Assembly: GCA_964457925.1 (NCBI GenBank)
Contig: CAYWGH010000001.1
Location: 563,685 to 627,684, forward strand
Direction: 5' to 3'
DNA length: 64,000 nt
Origin: Coneutiohabitans sp964457925
Lineage (GTDB): Bacteria > Zhuqueibacterota > Zhuqueibacteria > Zhuqueibacterales > Zhuqueibacteraceae
Made by a program: the position numbers and the translations under genes. Under the pieces are notes generated by a model. That model was not told the origin of the DNA and did no database searches. It saw only the letters and a program-made list of their open reading frames with translations. This document shows positions 24,309 through 32,929 of this stretch, piece after piece. Every line of letters starts with the position of its first letter. Within the stretch, counting starts at the first letter, position 1.

Positions 24309-26300
24309 ATGTTCAAACCAATGGCTGTAATTCACATGAGCGCGGAATCCCGCGGCAGCGGGATCGGAAGCGAGCCGCAAAGCAGTGCGGCCGCCGATGA
24401 CGCCACGCTCAAGGCTGCTCACAAATCTGCTTCTCAGGTAAATGGAAAAAGTATGGCTTACGACCCCGCCACCAAAGTCATCGCGAAGAAAGACTTGAAG
24501 GAAGCCGTTGAGTATTCCGATGAAGAACTCAAAAATTTTGAGCGCCTGTACGAAGACACCCTGACGGAATTCGTTGAGGGCCAGCTCGTCACCGGAAAAA
24601 TTCTCGCCATCAACAATCGCGAAGTCGCCGTGGACATTGGCTTCAAAAGCGAAGGCGTCATCCCGATCGAAGAATTTCAAGACCCCAAGAGTTTGAAGAT
24701 CGGCGATGATATCGAAGTTTTTCTGGATAATGTCGAAGATCAAGACGGGCAACTCGTGCTTTCCAAAAAGAAAGCGGACTTCATGCGCGTGTGGGAGCGC
24801 GTTTTGGAGGCGCATGACAAGGGCGAAATCATGCAGGGCCGTTGCACGCGCCGCATTAAAGGCGGCATTGTGGTCGATCTCATGGGCATTGATGCGTTCC
24901 TGCCCGGCTCGCAAATTGATTTGAAACCGATTCGCGATTTCGACGCCTATATCGGCCAGATGATGGATTTTCGCGTGGTGAAAGTCAATGAGCTGCGCAA
25001 GAACATCGTGGTCTCGCATCGCGTGTTGGTGGAAGAAGCGATGTCCGAGCAGCGCGGCCGCATTCTCGAAAACCTTGCCAAAGGCCAGGTGCTGGAGGGC
25101 ACGGTCAAAAACATTACCGATTTCGGCGTCTTTATCGATCTTGGCGGCGTCGATGGCTTGTTGCACATCAATGATCTCTCGTGGGGTCGCGTCAGCCATC
25201 CTTCGGAAATCGTTGCGCTCGATCAGAAGATCAAAGTGCAAGTGCTCGATTTCAACGAAGCCAAGGACCGCATTTCGCTCGGCCTGAAACAATTGCAGCC
25301 GCATCCCTGGGTCGATGTCGACAAGAAATATCCCATGGGCTCCGTGGTGCGCGGCAAAGTGGTCAGCATCTCCGACTACGGCGCGTTTGTCGAATTGGAA
25401 CGCGGCGTCGAGGGCTTGATTCACATCTCCGAGATGAGCTGGACGCAGCATATCCGCCACCCCAGCAAGATCGTGTCGGTCGGCGAGATGGTCGATGCGA
25501 AAGTGTTGAACATCGATCTCGAAGAACGCAAGATTTCTCTCGGACTCAAACAGCTCGAGCCGGATCCCTGGGACGACATCGAGCAAAAGTATCCCATCGG
25601 TTCGCGCCAGAAAGGTGTGGTGCGCAATCTCACCAATTTCGGCGCATTCGTGGAATTGGAAGAGGGCATCGACGGCTTGGTGCACATTTCGGATCTCTCG
25701 TGGACGAAGAAAATCCGCCATCCCGGCGAAGTGGTGAAAAAAGGTGACGAAGTCGATGTCGTGGTGTTGAACGTCGACAAGGGCAATCGCCGCATTTCGC
25801 TGGGCTACAAGCAGACGAAAGAAAACCCGTGGGATGTGTTCGAGAAGGATTACGGCGTACACACCAAAACCGCGGGTAAAATCGTGCGCATGATCGACAA
25901 AGGCGTGATCGTGGAGTTGCCGGCGGAAGTCGATGGCTTTGTGCCGATGTCGCATCTGGCCAAGCCGAATTTGACCAAGCCGGCGGACGGCTACGCGGTG
26001 GGCGACACGCTCGAGTTGGTCGTGATCGAGTTCAACAAAGACAGCAAAAAGATTATCTTGTCTGAACGCTTGACCAAAGAAGGCACGGATGCCGAGGGCG
26101 GCAAGCGCAAAGGCAAGAAAGGCAAAAAAGCAGAAGGCGGAGACTCGCCGGAAGCCGGCGTTCCCGCGGAAAGCCTTTCGCCGGAAGAGCAGGCTGCTTT
26201 TGAGGCCGCTTTTGCCGCGAATGAATTAGCCGCATCTCAGCCGGTGACAGCCCCGCCGGCGCCCGCTCCTGACGAGGCCATGCCGCCTCCGGCAAGCTAA
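24309..26300 (+). CDS. rpsA: 30S ribosomal protein S1
   Basis: 663 residues with six S1 (OB-fold) repeats, each carrying blocks like GxVxxIxDFGAFVELxxGVEGLIHISEMSW (for example GVVRNLTNFGAFVELEEG, VSISDYGAFVELERG). The two N-terminal repeats are ribosome-binding and the later four bind mRNA in known S1. An AAGGAG site lies 14 bases before ATG 24309; an extra ~50-residue N-terminal leader precedes the usual S1 start, and MAYDPATKVIAKKD at ~residue 50 is an alternative start. The C-terminus has a Lys/Gly-rich then Ala/Pro-rich tail (KGKKGKKAEGG). It is the last gene of the cmk-plsC-rpsA unit and is followed by a terminator. Confidence 0.96.
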   Translation: MFKPMAVIHMSAESRGSGIGSEPQSSAAADDATLKAAHKSASQVNGKSMAYDPATKVIAKKDLKEAVEYSDEELKNFERLYEDTLTEFVEGQLVTGKILAINNREVAVDIGFKSEGVIPIEEFQDPKSLKIGDDIEVFLDNVEDQDGQLVLSKKKADFMRVWERVLEAHDKGEIMQGRCTRRIKGGIVVDLMGIDAFLPGSQIDLKPIRDFDAYIGQMMDFRVVKVNELRKNIVVSHRVLVEEAMSEQRGRILENLAKGQVLEGTVKNITDFGVFIDLGGVDGLLHINDLSWGRVSHPSEIVALDQKIKVQVLDFNEAKDRISLGLKQLQPHPWVDVDKKYPMGSVVRGKVVSISDYGAFVELERGVEGLIHISEMSWTQHIRHPSKIVSVGEMVDAKVLNIDLEERKISLGLKQLEPDPWDDIEQKYPIGSRQKGVVRNLTNFGAFVELEEGIDGLVHISDLSWTKKIRHPGEVVKKGDEVDVVVLNVDKGNRRISLGYKQTKENPWDVFEKDYGVHTKTAGKIVRMIDKGVIVELPAEVDGFVPMSHLAKPNLTKPADGYAVGDTLELVVIEFNKDSKKIILSERLTKEGTDAEGGKRKGKKGKKAEGGDSPEAGVPAESLSPEEQAAFEAAFAANELAASQPVTAPPAPAPDEAMPPPAS

Positions 26301-26318
26301 AATAACGTTGCCATGAAC

Positions 26319-26360
26319 ACAGCGGGTTGGTGTCGGCATCAACCCGCTGTTTGTTTTTTG
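26319..26360 (+). terminator. Rho-independent terminator after rpsA
   Basis: ACAGCGGGTTG (26319-26329) pairs perfectly with CAACCCGCTGT (26340-26350) around a 10-base loop, followed by TTGTTTTTTG. Confidence 0.9.
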
Positions 26361-26389
26361 CCATCGGATTTCAATGCGGAGGTATTTGA

Positions 26390-27196
26390 ATGCAGAAATT
26401 TCCGTGGTGCTGGTGCGCCTGCCTGTTCGTGATGTTGTTGCCCGCCGTTGCACCTGCTCAAATCTCCGAGTCTGAAATTCTGTCGCTGCTCGCCGCGAAT
26501 GATTTATCCACGGCGCGCGCGCGGGTGCGCGAAGCCCAGCGCCAGTCGCCCAACTCCGCCCTCGTCGCCTACTATAGCGCTTTTCTCGAAGAAAACGCTG
26601 AAATCGCATTGCCGAAATTTCAAGAGCTGATTAAAAAATTTGGCTCTTCCGAATACGCGCTGCGCGCGCAGTATCGTGTCGGGCAATATTATTTTGCGCG
26701 CGGCAGTTATCATCGCGCGCGTGATGCCTATTTGACCCTGGCGCAGGCGCATCCCGAGTCGCCGCTGGCTGCGGCCGCCGAATATCACGCGGCAAAATCG
26801 CTGGCAATCTTGGGGGAAAATGCGCCGGCGTACGAGGAATTGACGGCATTCGTGCAGAAGCATCCGGACGCGCCGCTGACGGCATTTGCGCGCGAGGATC
26901 TCGAATCCCTGCCGAAGATATCCTCGGCGAAGGCGGAGCGCAAAACCAAAAGCCCCAAAATTTCCTACACGGTTCAGACTGGCGCGTTTACACAAAAAAA
27001 CAATGCCGCGTCTCAGCAGAAAATTTTCATTAAAGCCGGCTATAAAACCGAGGTCAGCGAGAAGCGCGACGGCAACAAAAAATATTACGTGGTTTGGGTG
27101 GGCAAATTTTCCTCCCGCGAGGAAGCGCGCGACTTCGCCGACCGGCTGAACAGCCAGCACAAGGTGAAGGGCAGCGTCGTACAACGTGAAGATTGA
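26390..27196 (+). CDS. TPR protein with C-terminal SPOR domain
   Basis: 268 residues; ribosome site GCGGAGG before ATG 26390. A signal peptide (MQKFPWCWCACLFVMLLPAVAPAQ) leads to the envelope. The middle (residues ~30-165) is made of TPR-like helices (ALRAQYRVGQYYFARGSYHRARDAYLTLAQAHPES). The C-terminal ~75 residues (YTVQTGAFTQKNNAASQQ, YYVVWVGKFSSREEARDFA) are a SPOR domain, which binds denuded peptidoglycan at division sites in characterised proteins. The TPR-plus-SPOR layout suggests a periplasmic division or cell-wall scaffold; this is inference. It stands alone after the rpsA terminator. Confidence 0.88.
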   Translation: MQKFPWCWCACLFVMLLPAVAPAQISESEILSLLAANDLSTARARVREAQRQSPNSALVAYYSAFLEENAEIALPKFQELIKKFGSSEYALRAQYRVGQYYFARGSYHRARDAYLTLAQAHPESPLAAAAEYHAAKSLAILGENAPAYEELTAFVQKHPDAPLTAFAREDLESLPKISSAKAERKTKSPKISYTVQTGAFTQKNNAASQQKIFIKAGYKTEVSEKRDGNKKYYVVWVGKFSSREEARDFADRLNSQHKVKGSVVQRED

Positions 27197-27271
27197 TTGG
27201 CATTTTTTACGGTTATGATTGCGATTGACGCGAGTCGAGTGAAGATGCGAATATGGTGAAGCGACGAAAAA

Positions 27272-27480
27272 TTGCGCACGGAAAAGATCACGTCGGAGCT
27301 GATCGACTACATTGTTGAGAAAATCGTTCGCGAAATTCAGCCGGAAAAAATTATTCTTTTAGCAAGAATTTTGAATGATTATACTGAAGCCGGCCGCTAT
27401 CCCAGTGACCTACCTTCGACAGCATTGGCAAGGCGGAGGCTGATGAAGTCGTCGCGCTGCCCCAAAAATTGCAGAATTCG
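27272..27480 (+). pseudogene. Remnant of an MNT nucleotidyltransferase / HEPN pair
   Basis: The first ~30 residues (LIDYIVEKIVREIQPEKIIL) are the N-terminus of a minimal nucleotidyltransferase, but the GSxARG catalytic part that should follow is gone. The frame continues directly into RILNDYTEAGRYPSDLPS, the C-terminal segment of a HEPN protein, and after a frameshift near 27420 the other frame gives SIGKAEADEVVALPQKLQN, the last HEPN helix. An internal deletion has thus fused the head of the MNT gene to the tail of its HEPN partner. The annotated frame runs to 27613 but holds nothing more of interest. HEPN/MNT pairs are known toxin-antitoxin modules. Confidence 0.75.
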
Positions 27481-27609
27481 TTTTCGTCAAGATGTCGTCA
27501 ACTTGAAAGCTCCTAACAAATCAAAAATCATCGAGCGGCGTTCGGCAATTGACGCTGTAAATCTTGTTATTCTGTCACGGGAGTATCACATACCTGATCC
27601 TGATTTATC

Positions 27610-28824
27610 ATGATCACCCTCCAACAAGCCTTTGATCTCGTTCTCCAACACACGCCACGTTTACCTGCTGAAACACTTGCGCTTTTGCAAGCCTCCGGCC
27701 GGGTGCTGGCCGAAGCCGTGGTCTCGGACATTGACCAGCCGCCGTTTGCGCGCAGCAGCATGGATGGTTATGCTGTGCGCGCGGCCGATGTCGCGGACGC
27801 GCCGGCGCAATTGCAGATTGTGGGCTTTATTCCCGCCGGTGTTTTCCCGGATATTAAACTCGCAAAAGGCCAGGCGGCCAAAATCATGACCGGCGCGCCG
27901 GTGCCGGAAGGCGCAGATGCTGTGCAGGTGGTGGAGGAAACGCGGTTGGCAAACGACGGAAAGACGGTTGAAATTCTCGCGGCGGTTTCTGCCGGCAACA
28001 ACATCGCGCCGCTGGGCAGTGAAGCGCGCGCCGGGCAAGTTGTGGCGCGCGCCGGCAGCTTTATTTCCCCGGCAATGATCGGCTTGCTGGCTTCTGTTGG
28101 CAAGAGTGAAGTTGGGGTTTATCGCGCGCCCACAGTGGGCATCATTGCAACGGGAGACGAGTTGATTGCCATCGATGAAAAGCCAAGCGCCGGTCAAATT
28201 CGAAACTCAAACAGTTTTACCCTGGCGGCGCAAGTCGCCAAGCTGGGCGTGGTCGCACATCAGCTTGGTGTGGCGCGTGATGAAAAAAAACACATTCATG
28301 ATTTGATCAGACGAGGTTTACAGCATGATATCTTGTTGCTCACCGGCGGCGTGTCGATGGGAGATTTGGATTTGGTGGAAGACGTGTTCGCAGAGTTGAA
28401 TTTCAAAATCTATTTCGACAAAGTCGCCGTGAAGCCCGGCAAACCGGTGGTGTTTGCCAAATCCGGCGAAAAGTTAATTTTCGGCCTGCCCGGCAATCCG
28501 GTTTCGTCGGCGACCACCTTCGAGCTTTTGGTCCGTCCGGCAATTCGCAAGATGATGGGCTTCTCCGCTTATCAAAATCAAATTGTGGCGGCGCAATTGG
28601 CTGAACCATTCAAGAACCGCTCGCAGCGCGAATTTTATGCGCCGGCGCGGGCGTGGTATGACGGCAAGCAATTTCATGTGCAGCCGCTCAAAGCCAGGGG
28701 CAGCGGCGATGTCGTGACGTATGCGCAAAGCAATTGCTATCTCATTTGTCCGATTGATCAAGAGGAATTCATCGCCGGCCAGGAAGTGAAGGTGATGTTG
28801 CGTACGGAGTTTTTCTATCATTGA
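27610..28824 (+). CDS. moeA: Molybdopterin molybdenumtransferase
   Basis: 404 residues. Inserts molybdenum into adenylylated molybdopterin in the last step of molybdenum cofactor synthesis. Family blocks are complete: DIDQPPFARSSMDGYAVRA, GQAAKIMTGAPVPEGADAV, GIIATGDELI, ILLLTGGVSMGDLDLV, VKPGKPVVFA and FGLPGNPVSSATTFELLVRP. The length is normal. No other moa or mob gene is in the window, so the rest of the pathway must be elsewhere. No clear ribosome site before ATG 27610. A bidirectional hairpin ends the unit. Confidence 0.95.
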   Translation: MITLQQAFDLVLQHTPRLPAETLALLQASGRVLAEAVVSDIDQPPFARSSMDGYAVRAADVADAPAQLQIVGFIPAGVFPDIKLAKGQAAKIMTGAPVPEGADAVQVVEETRLANDGKTVEILAAVSAGNNIAPLGSEARAGQVVARAGSFISPAMIGLLASVGKSEVGVYRAPTVGIIATGDELIAIDEKPSAGQIRNSNSFTLAAQVAKLGVVAHQLGVARDEKKHIHDLIRRGLQHDILLLTGGVSMGDLDLVEDVFAELNFKIYFDKVAVKPGKPVVFAKSGEKLIFGLPGNPVSSATTFELLVRPAIRKMMGFSAYQNQIVAAQLAEPFKNRSQREFYAPARAWYDGKQFHVQPLKARGSGDVVTYAQSNCYLICPIDQEEFIAGQEVKVMLRTEFFYH

Positions 28825-28917
28825 ATCGGATCACCACCCGGGCGCTTTTGCTTCTTTTGTGATCGATAGCTCGGGTCCCAAAATATTTCTTCGCGCCGTA
28901 GCAAGGCATAAATAAAA

Positions 28918-28943
28918 AAGCCACGGTCAAACAACCGTGGCTT
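28918..28943. terminator. Bidirectional hairpin terminator between moeA and the GlsB-like gene
   Basis: AAGCCACGGT (28918-28927) pairs perfectly with ACCGTGGCTT (28934-28943) around CAAACA. An A-run stands before it and TTATT after it, so it can serve both converging genes. Confidence 0.85.
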
Positions 28944-28967
28944 ATTATGCGAACTGCCGTTTTTGGG

Positions 28968-29213
28968 TCAGGCCTTTTTGATCACTCGAATCAAGGCCAG
29001 CAACGCCACTGCGCCCACCACCGACATCACGAGCGAGCCGATGAGTCCGTATGACTGGATACTCAATACATCGAAGATAAATCCGCCCAGCAAAGCGCCG
29101 ATGACGCCCACCACCAGGTTGCCAATCAAACCGAAGCCGCTTCCTTTCATAATCGTTCCCGCCAACCAGCCGGCAGCCAAGCCGATCAATAAAAACCAAA
29201 GTAAACCGCTCAT
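28968..29213 (-). CDS. GlsB/YeaQ/YmgE-family small membrane protein
   Basis: 81 residues from the ATG read at 29213, preceded by a strong GGGAGGAG site; a longer in-frame start at 29270 is less likely. Three hydrophobic helices with glycine-rich turns (LLWFLLIGLAAGWLAGTIMKG, GNLVVGVIGALLGGFIFDVL, SLVMSVVGAVALLALIRVI) are typical of this transglycosylase-associated/GlsB family. Members are linked to general stress in several bacteria, but no mechanism is established. Monocistronic. Confidence 0.9.
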   Translation of the reverse strand: MSGLLWFLLIGLAAGWLAGTIMKGSGFGLIGNLVVGVIGALLGGFIFDVLSIQSYGLIGSLVMSVVGAVALLALIRVIKKA

Positions 29214-29300
29214 CTTACTCCTCCCTGTGTGTTGGTGAGAAAACGGTTGATTTACATGTTCAAAGTGCAAAGCCGGAGCGGAAAAGTCAAGCGCGGATTT

Positions 29301-30689
29301 TTAGTTGACGATTGCGCCATATACCGCGACTTGCGCCGAGATTTTCTTAATATCGCCGGTGATGACGATCATCATCTCTTCATCGCGCAAATAGGTTTGC
29401 GCCATGCGCTGCACGTCTGCGGGCGTGACGGCATAAATATTTTTGACGTACTCGGTCAAATAACTGTCCGGTAGACCGTGCAAATTCAACAGGGCAAGCT
29501 GGCCGATAATGCCTGCGGGCGTGGAATTTTGCAGCACGAACACGCCGGCGAGATAGTTTTGAATGCCGCGCAACTCTTCTTCAGAGGGCGCCTCGGCCTG
29601 CAAACGGTCAATTTCATAGAAAATTTCCTTGAGCGAGGCGCCGGTCACCTCCGTAGTGACATCGGCAACCTCCGCCCAGTAGGCGTCACGGTAGCGGGTT
29701 GAGATTGAGCTGAATGGAGAATAGGTGTAGCCTTTATCCTCGCGAATATTTGACGTAATGCGCGAGCCGAACGAGCCGCCCAGCAGCGAGTTGGTGACGA
29801 GCAGCGCCATGTAGTCTTTCTGCGTCGGGTCGATTACCGGCAAGCCAAGATAAATGGTGGATTGCGCTGCGCCCGGGCGATCCGTGAGATGAACAGCGCG
29901 CTTGCTCACCGGCGTGGGAATGTTCATTAACGGTTCGGCACCGCTTGCCCAGCTGCCAAAAGCCTCATGAATCGCAGTTGTCATGGCTTCGGCGTCAAAG
30001 CGGCCGGCGACAAAAAAATGCGCGCGAGCCGCGCCAAAATTGTTGGCATAAAACGAACGCACGTGATCTATCGTATAGCTTTGCAGCATCGTTTCGGTGG
30101 GATAAAGCCGGCCATACGGATGGTTGGGATACATCAAATTGCGAAATTTTTCGAAGGTAATCGAGCCGGGATCGGATTTTTCGATGCTCAATTGGCGCAA
30201 GCGATCTTTCTGCAAACGCGATAATTCCGATTCCGGGAACAGCGGATTGCGCGCGATATCGGCGATCAGTTTGGTCAAATCCGGTCCGAACTCGGACAAG
30301 ACATCGCCGCCGAGGGTGGTTTGATCCGGCCCGACGCCGATGTTGATCTGACCGCCCATGCTCGCGGCTTCCTGCGCAATTTGTTCGGCAGTGCGCGAGG
30401 TCGTTCCCTCTTTCAACAAATCGCCGGTCAAGTCTGCCAGCCAGACTTCGTTTTCTGTTTCGTTTAAATTGCCCACACGAATCACCAACTGCACTGTGAC
30501 TTTGGGCAAGGAGCCGTAAGGCACCAGTGTTGCTTTCAGGCCGTTGTCGAGTGTGAAAGTTTGCTTCGCCGGCAATTTGAAATCTTTCGGCGTGCCGCCT
30601 TCCGGCGGCGTTTGCTTTTGCGAAAATGCCGGTGTTGCCAGCGCGCATGCGCACAACACCAGCGCCAAAAATTTTATGCGACTCTTCAT
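29301..30689 (-). CDS. M16-family peptidase-like protein lacking the zinc site (beta-type subunit)
   Basis: 462 residues with a signal peptide (MKSRIKFLALVLCACALATPAFSQ). The M16 fold is clear: FTLDNGLKATLVPYGSLPKVTVQLVIRVG in the first half and LTDRPGAAQSTIYLGLPVIDPTQKDYMAL, RITSNIREDKGYTYSPFSS in the second. At the place of the zinc motif HxxEH the sequence reads ADLTGDLL, so it should be catalytically dead. In M16B pairs the inactive subunit supplies the arginine/tyrosine contact (the REDKGYTYS block) to an active partner, here the gene just upstream at 30750-32132. Periplasmic. Start read at 30689. Confidence 0.92.
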   Translation of the reverse strand: MKSRIKFLALVLCACALATPAFSQKQTPPEGGTPKDFKLPAKQTFTLDNGLKATLVPYGSLPKVTVQLVIRVGNLNETENEVWLADLTGDLLKEGTTSRTAEQIAQEAASMGGQINIGVGPDQTTLGGDVLSEFGPDLTKLIADIARNPLFPESELSRLQKDRLRQLSIEKSDPGSITFEKFRNLMYPNHPYGRLYPTETMLQSYTIDHVRSFYANNFGAARAHFFVAGRFDAEAMTTAIHEAFGSWASGAEPLMNIPTPVSKRAVHLTDRPGAAQSTIYLGLPVIDPTQKDYMALLVTNSLLGGSFGSRITSNIREDKGYTYSPFSSISTRYRDAYWAEVADVTTEVTGASLKEIFYEIDRLQAEAPSEEELRGIQNYLAGVFVLQNSTPAGIIGQLALLNLHGLPDSYLTEYVKNIYAVTPADVQRMAQTYLRDEEMMIVITGDIKKISAQVAVYGAIVN

Positions 30690-30749
30690 TATTATCTCCT
30701 TGACGGAAGTGATTTTTCAAGGTCGGAATCTGCCAATGTTATAGTCGAT

Positions 30750-32132
30750 TTATGATGAGGCTTTGGGCTCGATCGTGAGCACGGTGCGCGCCGTGGGCCG
30801 TAAATATTCCTGCGCGGTTTTCAGGATCAGCTCCGGCGTGATCTTGCGGAATTCCGCTTCGATTTGATTGATGCGTTCGGGATTGTCATCGAACAATGCA
30901 AAACACGCGAGCAAATCCGCGCGGCCAAAACCGAAGAAACCGCCGAGATCATCATACAGGCTCGAACGCAGCTTGACCAGCGCCCGCTCCAGCGTTGCCT
31001 GGTCAACCGGATGGGTGCGGACTTTTTCGACGACTTCATCGACTGCTGCCATGATGGAATCTGGCGGCACGTTTTGATCGTGAAACAAAGAGGCCATCCA
31101 CAACATCGGGCCGTTGTAGTTGTACATGTTGCCGAGCAAATAATTGATGCCGCCGCCGATTTCGCCGGTCATGCCGCGCTTTTTTACCAGCGCTTGGCTC
31201 AGCATGCTGTCATCGCCCTGCACTAAAATTTGATCGAGCAGGCCCATGGCATAATACTCGGGCGTGTTGCGCTCGGGCATGTGATACGCAAAAGCCAGCG
31301 CGGGGCGGTTCGCCAGCGAGTCGGGCTTGTTGAATTTTTTCTCTTGCTCCTGTCGCGGTTCGGAGAGATCGGGCTTGGCGGGCTGCTCTGCGGCGCGAAT
31401 GTCATTGAAATATTTCTTGATCATTGCCAGCGCTTCCTGGGCTTCGAAATCGCCAACCACGACGAGTGCAGCATTGTTCGGGGCATAAAATGTCTTGAAG
31501 AACGCTTCGACATCCTCCAGCGTGGCGGCGTCAAGATGCTGCAAATCGCCGTAGAAATTGTGCGCGTTGTACCAATTGGTGTTGGCATATTGCGGCATAT
31601 CGAGCCAGGGAAAGCCGCCATAGGGCTGGTTGATCACGTTTACTTTGACTTCATTCTTCACCACGCCCTGCTGATTGGTGAGATTTTCCTGCGTGATCGC
31701 CAGGCCGCGCATGCGATCGGCCTCGGCCCACAGCGCCGTTTCAAGTTTGTGCGCCGGCAGGATTTCGAAATAGTTGGTGAAATCAAAACGCGTCGAGCCA
31801 TTCAGCACGCCGCCATTTTTCTGCACGAGTTGGATGAACTCCATTTTGCCGAGATTTTGCGAGCCTTGAAACATCATGTGCTCGAACAAATGCGCAAAGC
31901 CGGTGCGCTCTTTCGGCTCGATGCGGAAGCCGATGTTGTAATAGACCGCGACCACCACCGTCGGTGCGGTGTAATCCGGCGACAGCACAACCTTCAGGCC
32001 ATTGTCGAGCTTGTGATACTCGACCGGCACTTTGAAGCCCTCGGCCTGCTGGTTTTGCCCGCCCGGACTGCACGCAAGCAGGAAAACCAGCGCAAGCAAC
32101 GCAACGGTTTTGCGCATGATTCGTGACGACAT
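30750..32132 (-). CDS. M16-family zinc peptidase, catalytic subunit, lipoprotein
   Basis: 460 residues; GAGGAGAAACC before the ATG read at 32132. A lipoprotein signal with lipobox LLAC (VALLALVFLLACSPGG) puts it on a membrane facing the periplasm. The inverted zinc motif HxxEH is HLFEH in ERTGFAHLFEHMMFQGS, and the downstream glutamate is supplied by the NEVKVN region about 70 residues on. The substrate-side block (EIGGGINYLLGNMYNYNG) is also present. It is first in a two-gene operon with the catalytically silent partner, 60 bases apart, and the two probably form the heterodimer known for M16B enzymes. Likely degrades small peptides; targets unknown. Confidence 0.93.
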   Translation of the reverse strand: MSSRIMRKTVALLALVFLLACSPGGQNQQAEGFKVPVEYHKLDNGLKVVLSPDYTAPTVVVAVYYNIGFRIEPKERTGFAHLFEHMMFQGSQNLGKMEFIQLVQKNGGVLNGSTRFDFTNYFEILPAHKLETALWAEADRMRGLAITQENLTNQQGVVKNEVKVNVINQPYGGFPWLDMPQYANTNWYNAHNFYGDLQHLDAATLEDVEAFFKTFYAPNNAALVVVGDFEAQEALAMIKKYFNDIRAAEQPAKPDLSEPRQEQEKKFNKPDSLANRPALAFAYHMPERNTPEYYAMGLLDQILVQGDDSMLSQALVKKRGMTGEIGGGINYLLGNMYNYNGPMLWMASLFHDQNVPPDSIMAAVDEVVEKVRTHPVDQATLERALVKLRSSLYDDLGGFFGFGRADLLACFALFDDNPERINQIEAEFRKITPELILKTAQEYLRPTARTVLTIEPKASS

Positions 32133-32929
32133 GGTTTCTCCTCAGATGATGACAACGGAATATGGGATTGATCAATGATTTTGGCCAAAAGCACCGGAAG
32201 TAGAGACGATGGAGATCGCGAGGGCGTTGCATACGATCTGGCGTAGCGCATGAGTCGCAAAAGCGATTGCTGTTCTTATCCGAGTTTCGGGCCAATGACG
32301 ACGCGGAAGCCGAAAGGGATGAATTCGTACACTTCAACCAATCCAAATAAACCAGGACGGTGGGAGATGATAATCTGGCAAGAGATTCACCACAATGTTG
32401 GCAAGGATTGGCTTTTTAACTTGACTATGTCAGATTCACTGCGGAGACGCAGCGTTCGCTGAGAATTCACGCAATCTTGCTCTGCGAACTCCGCGACTCT
32501 GTGGTGATTTTTGGAATGTGACATAGTGAAATTGATGGTCTCTCCATTTCTCCGAACCGCTAATCCTCGCGAATGAATGCCAATTCTTTTCAATTCAGCT
32601 GATTAGTGTCGGGAGCCGCGATAATTCCCAACTTCCTGCGGGGTCTGAAAGCCGTATCTTCTCCGTTTCCGCACAAACTACTTTTCCGCAGGCAGTAGTT
32701 CAGTCAAAGATTTAATTTTTAAAGTAAGCCAGCGTCCTGGAGCAGCGCCGAGCTTGCTTTTAGGAGTTCACGCTGCCTTGCGCAGGGATGGTTATCATTT
32801 CCATCATATATCGTTTGCGCACAATTTTATGGATTGGCAATGCAATCCCGAGATTTCCACTACGACGTCCGCAATCTACCCAGCTATTTTTTGATTTCTA
32901 CAAAAATCAAAAAACGGTTATCTCTTAAG
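32133..32929. other. Long intergenic region, repeat-containing
   Basis: About 800 bases with no frame that looks coding. It holds the palindromic repeat at 32418-32533; the rest shows no gene, terminator or clear promoter. It separates the start side of the M16 operon from the 3' end of the PP2C gene. Confidence 0.5.
32418..32533. repeat. MITE-like palindromic element, ~116 bp
   Basis: The ends AACTTGACTATGTCA (32418-32432) and TGACATAGTGAAATT (32519-32533) are inverted repeats matching at 13 of 15 positions. Inside, TTCACTGCGGAGACGCAG-type and CTCCGCGACTCTGTGG-type arms also pair imperfectly over about 25 bases, so the whole unit can fold as one long hairpin. No coding capacity. Interspersed hairpins of this composition are common in environmental bacterial genomes. 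Confidence 0.65.

Noticed and set aside
24288..25955. 555-codon open frame antisense to rpsA
   Set aside because: It is the His/Asp-rich mirror of the S1 repeats, caused by codon bias. rpsA is certain, and this frame has no ribosome site or family similarity.
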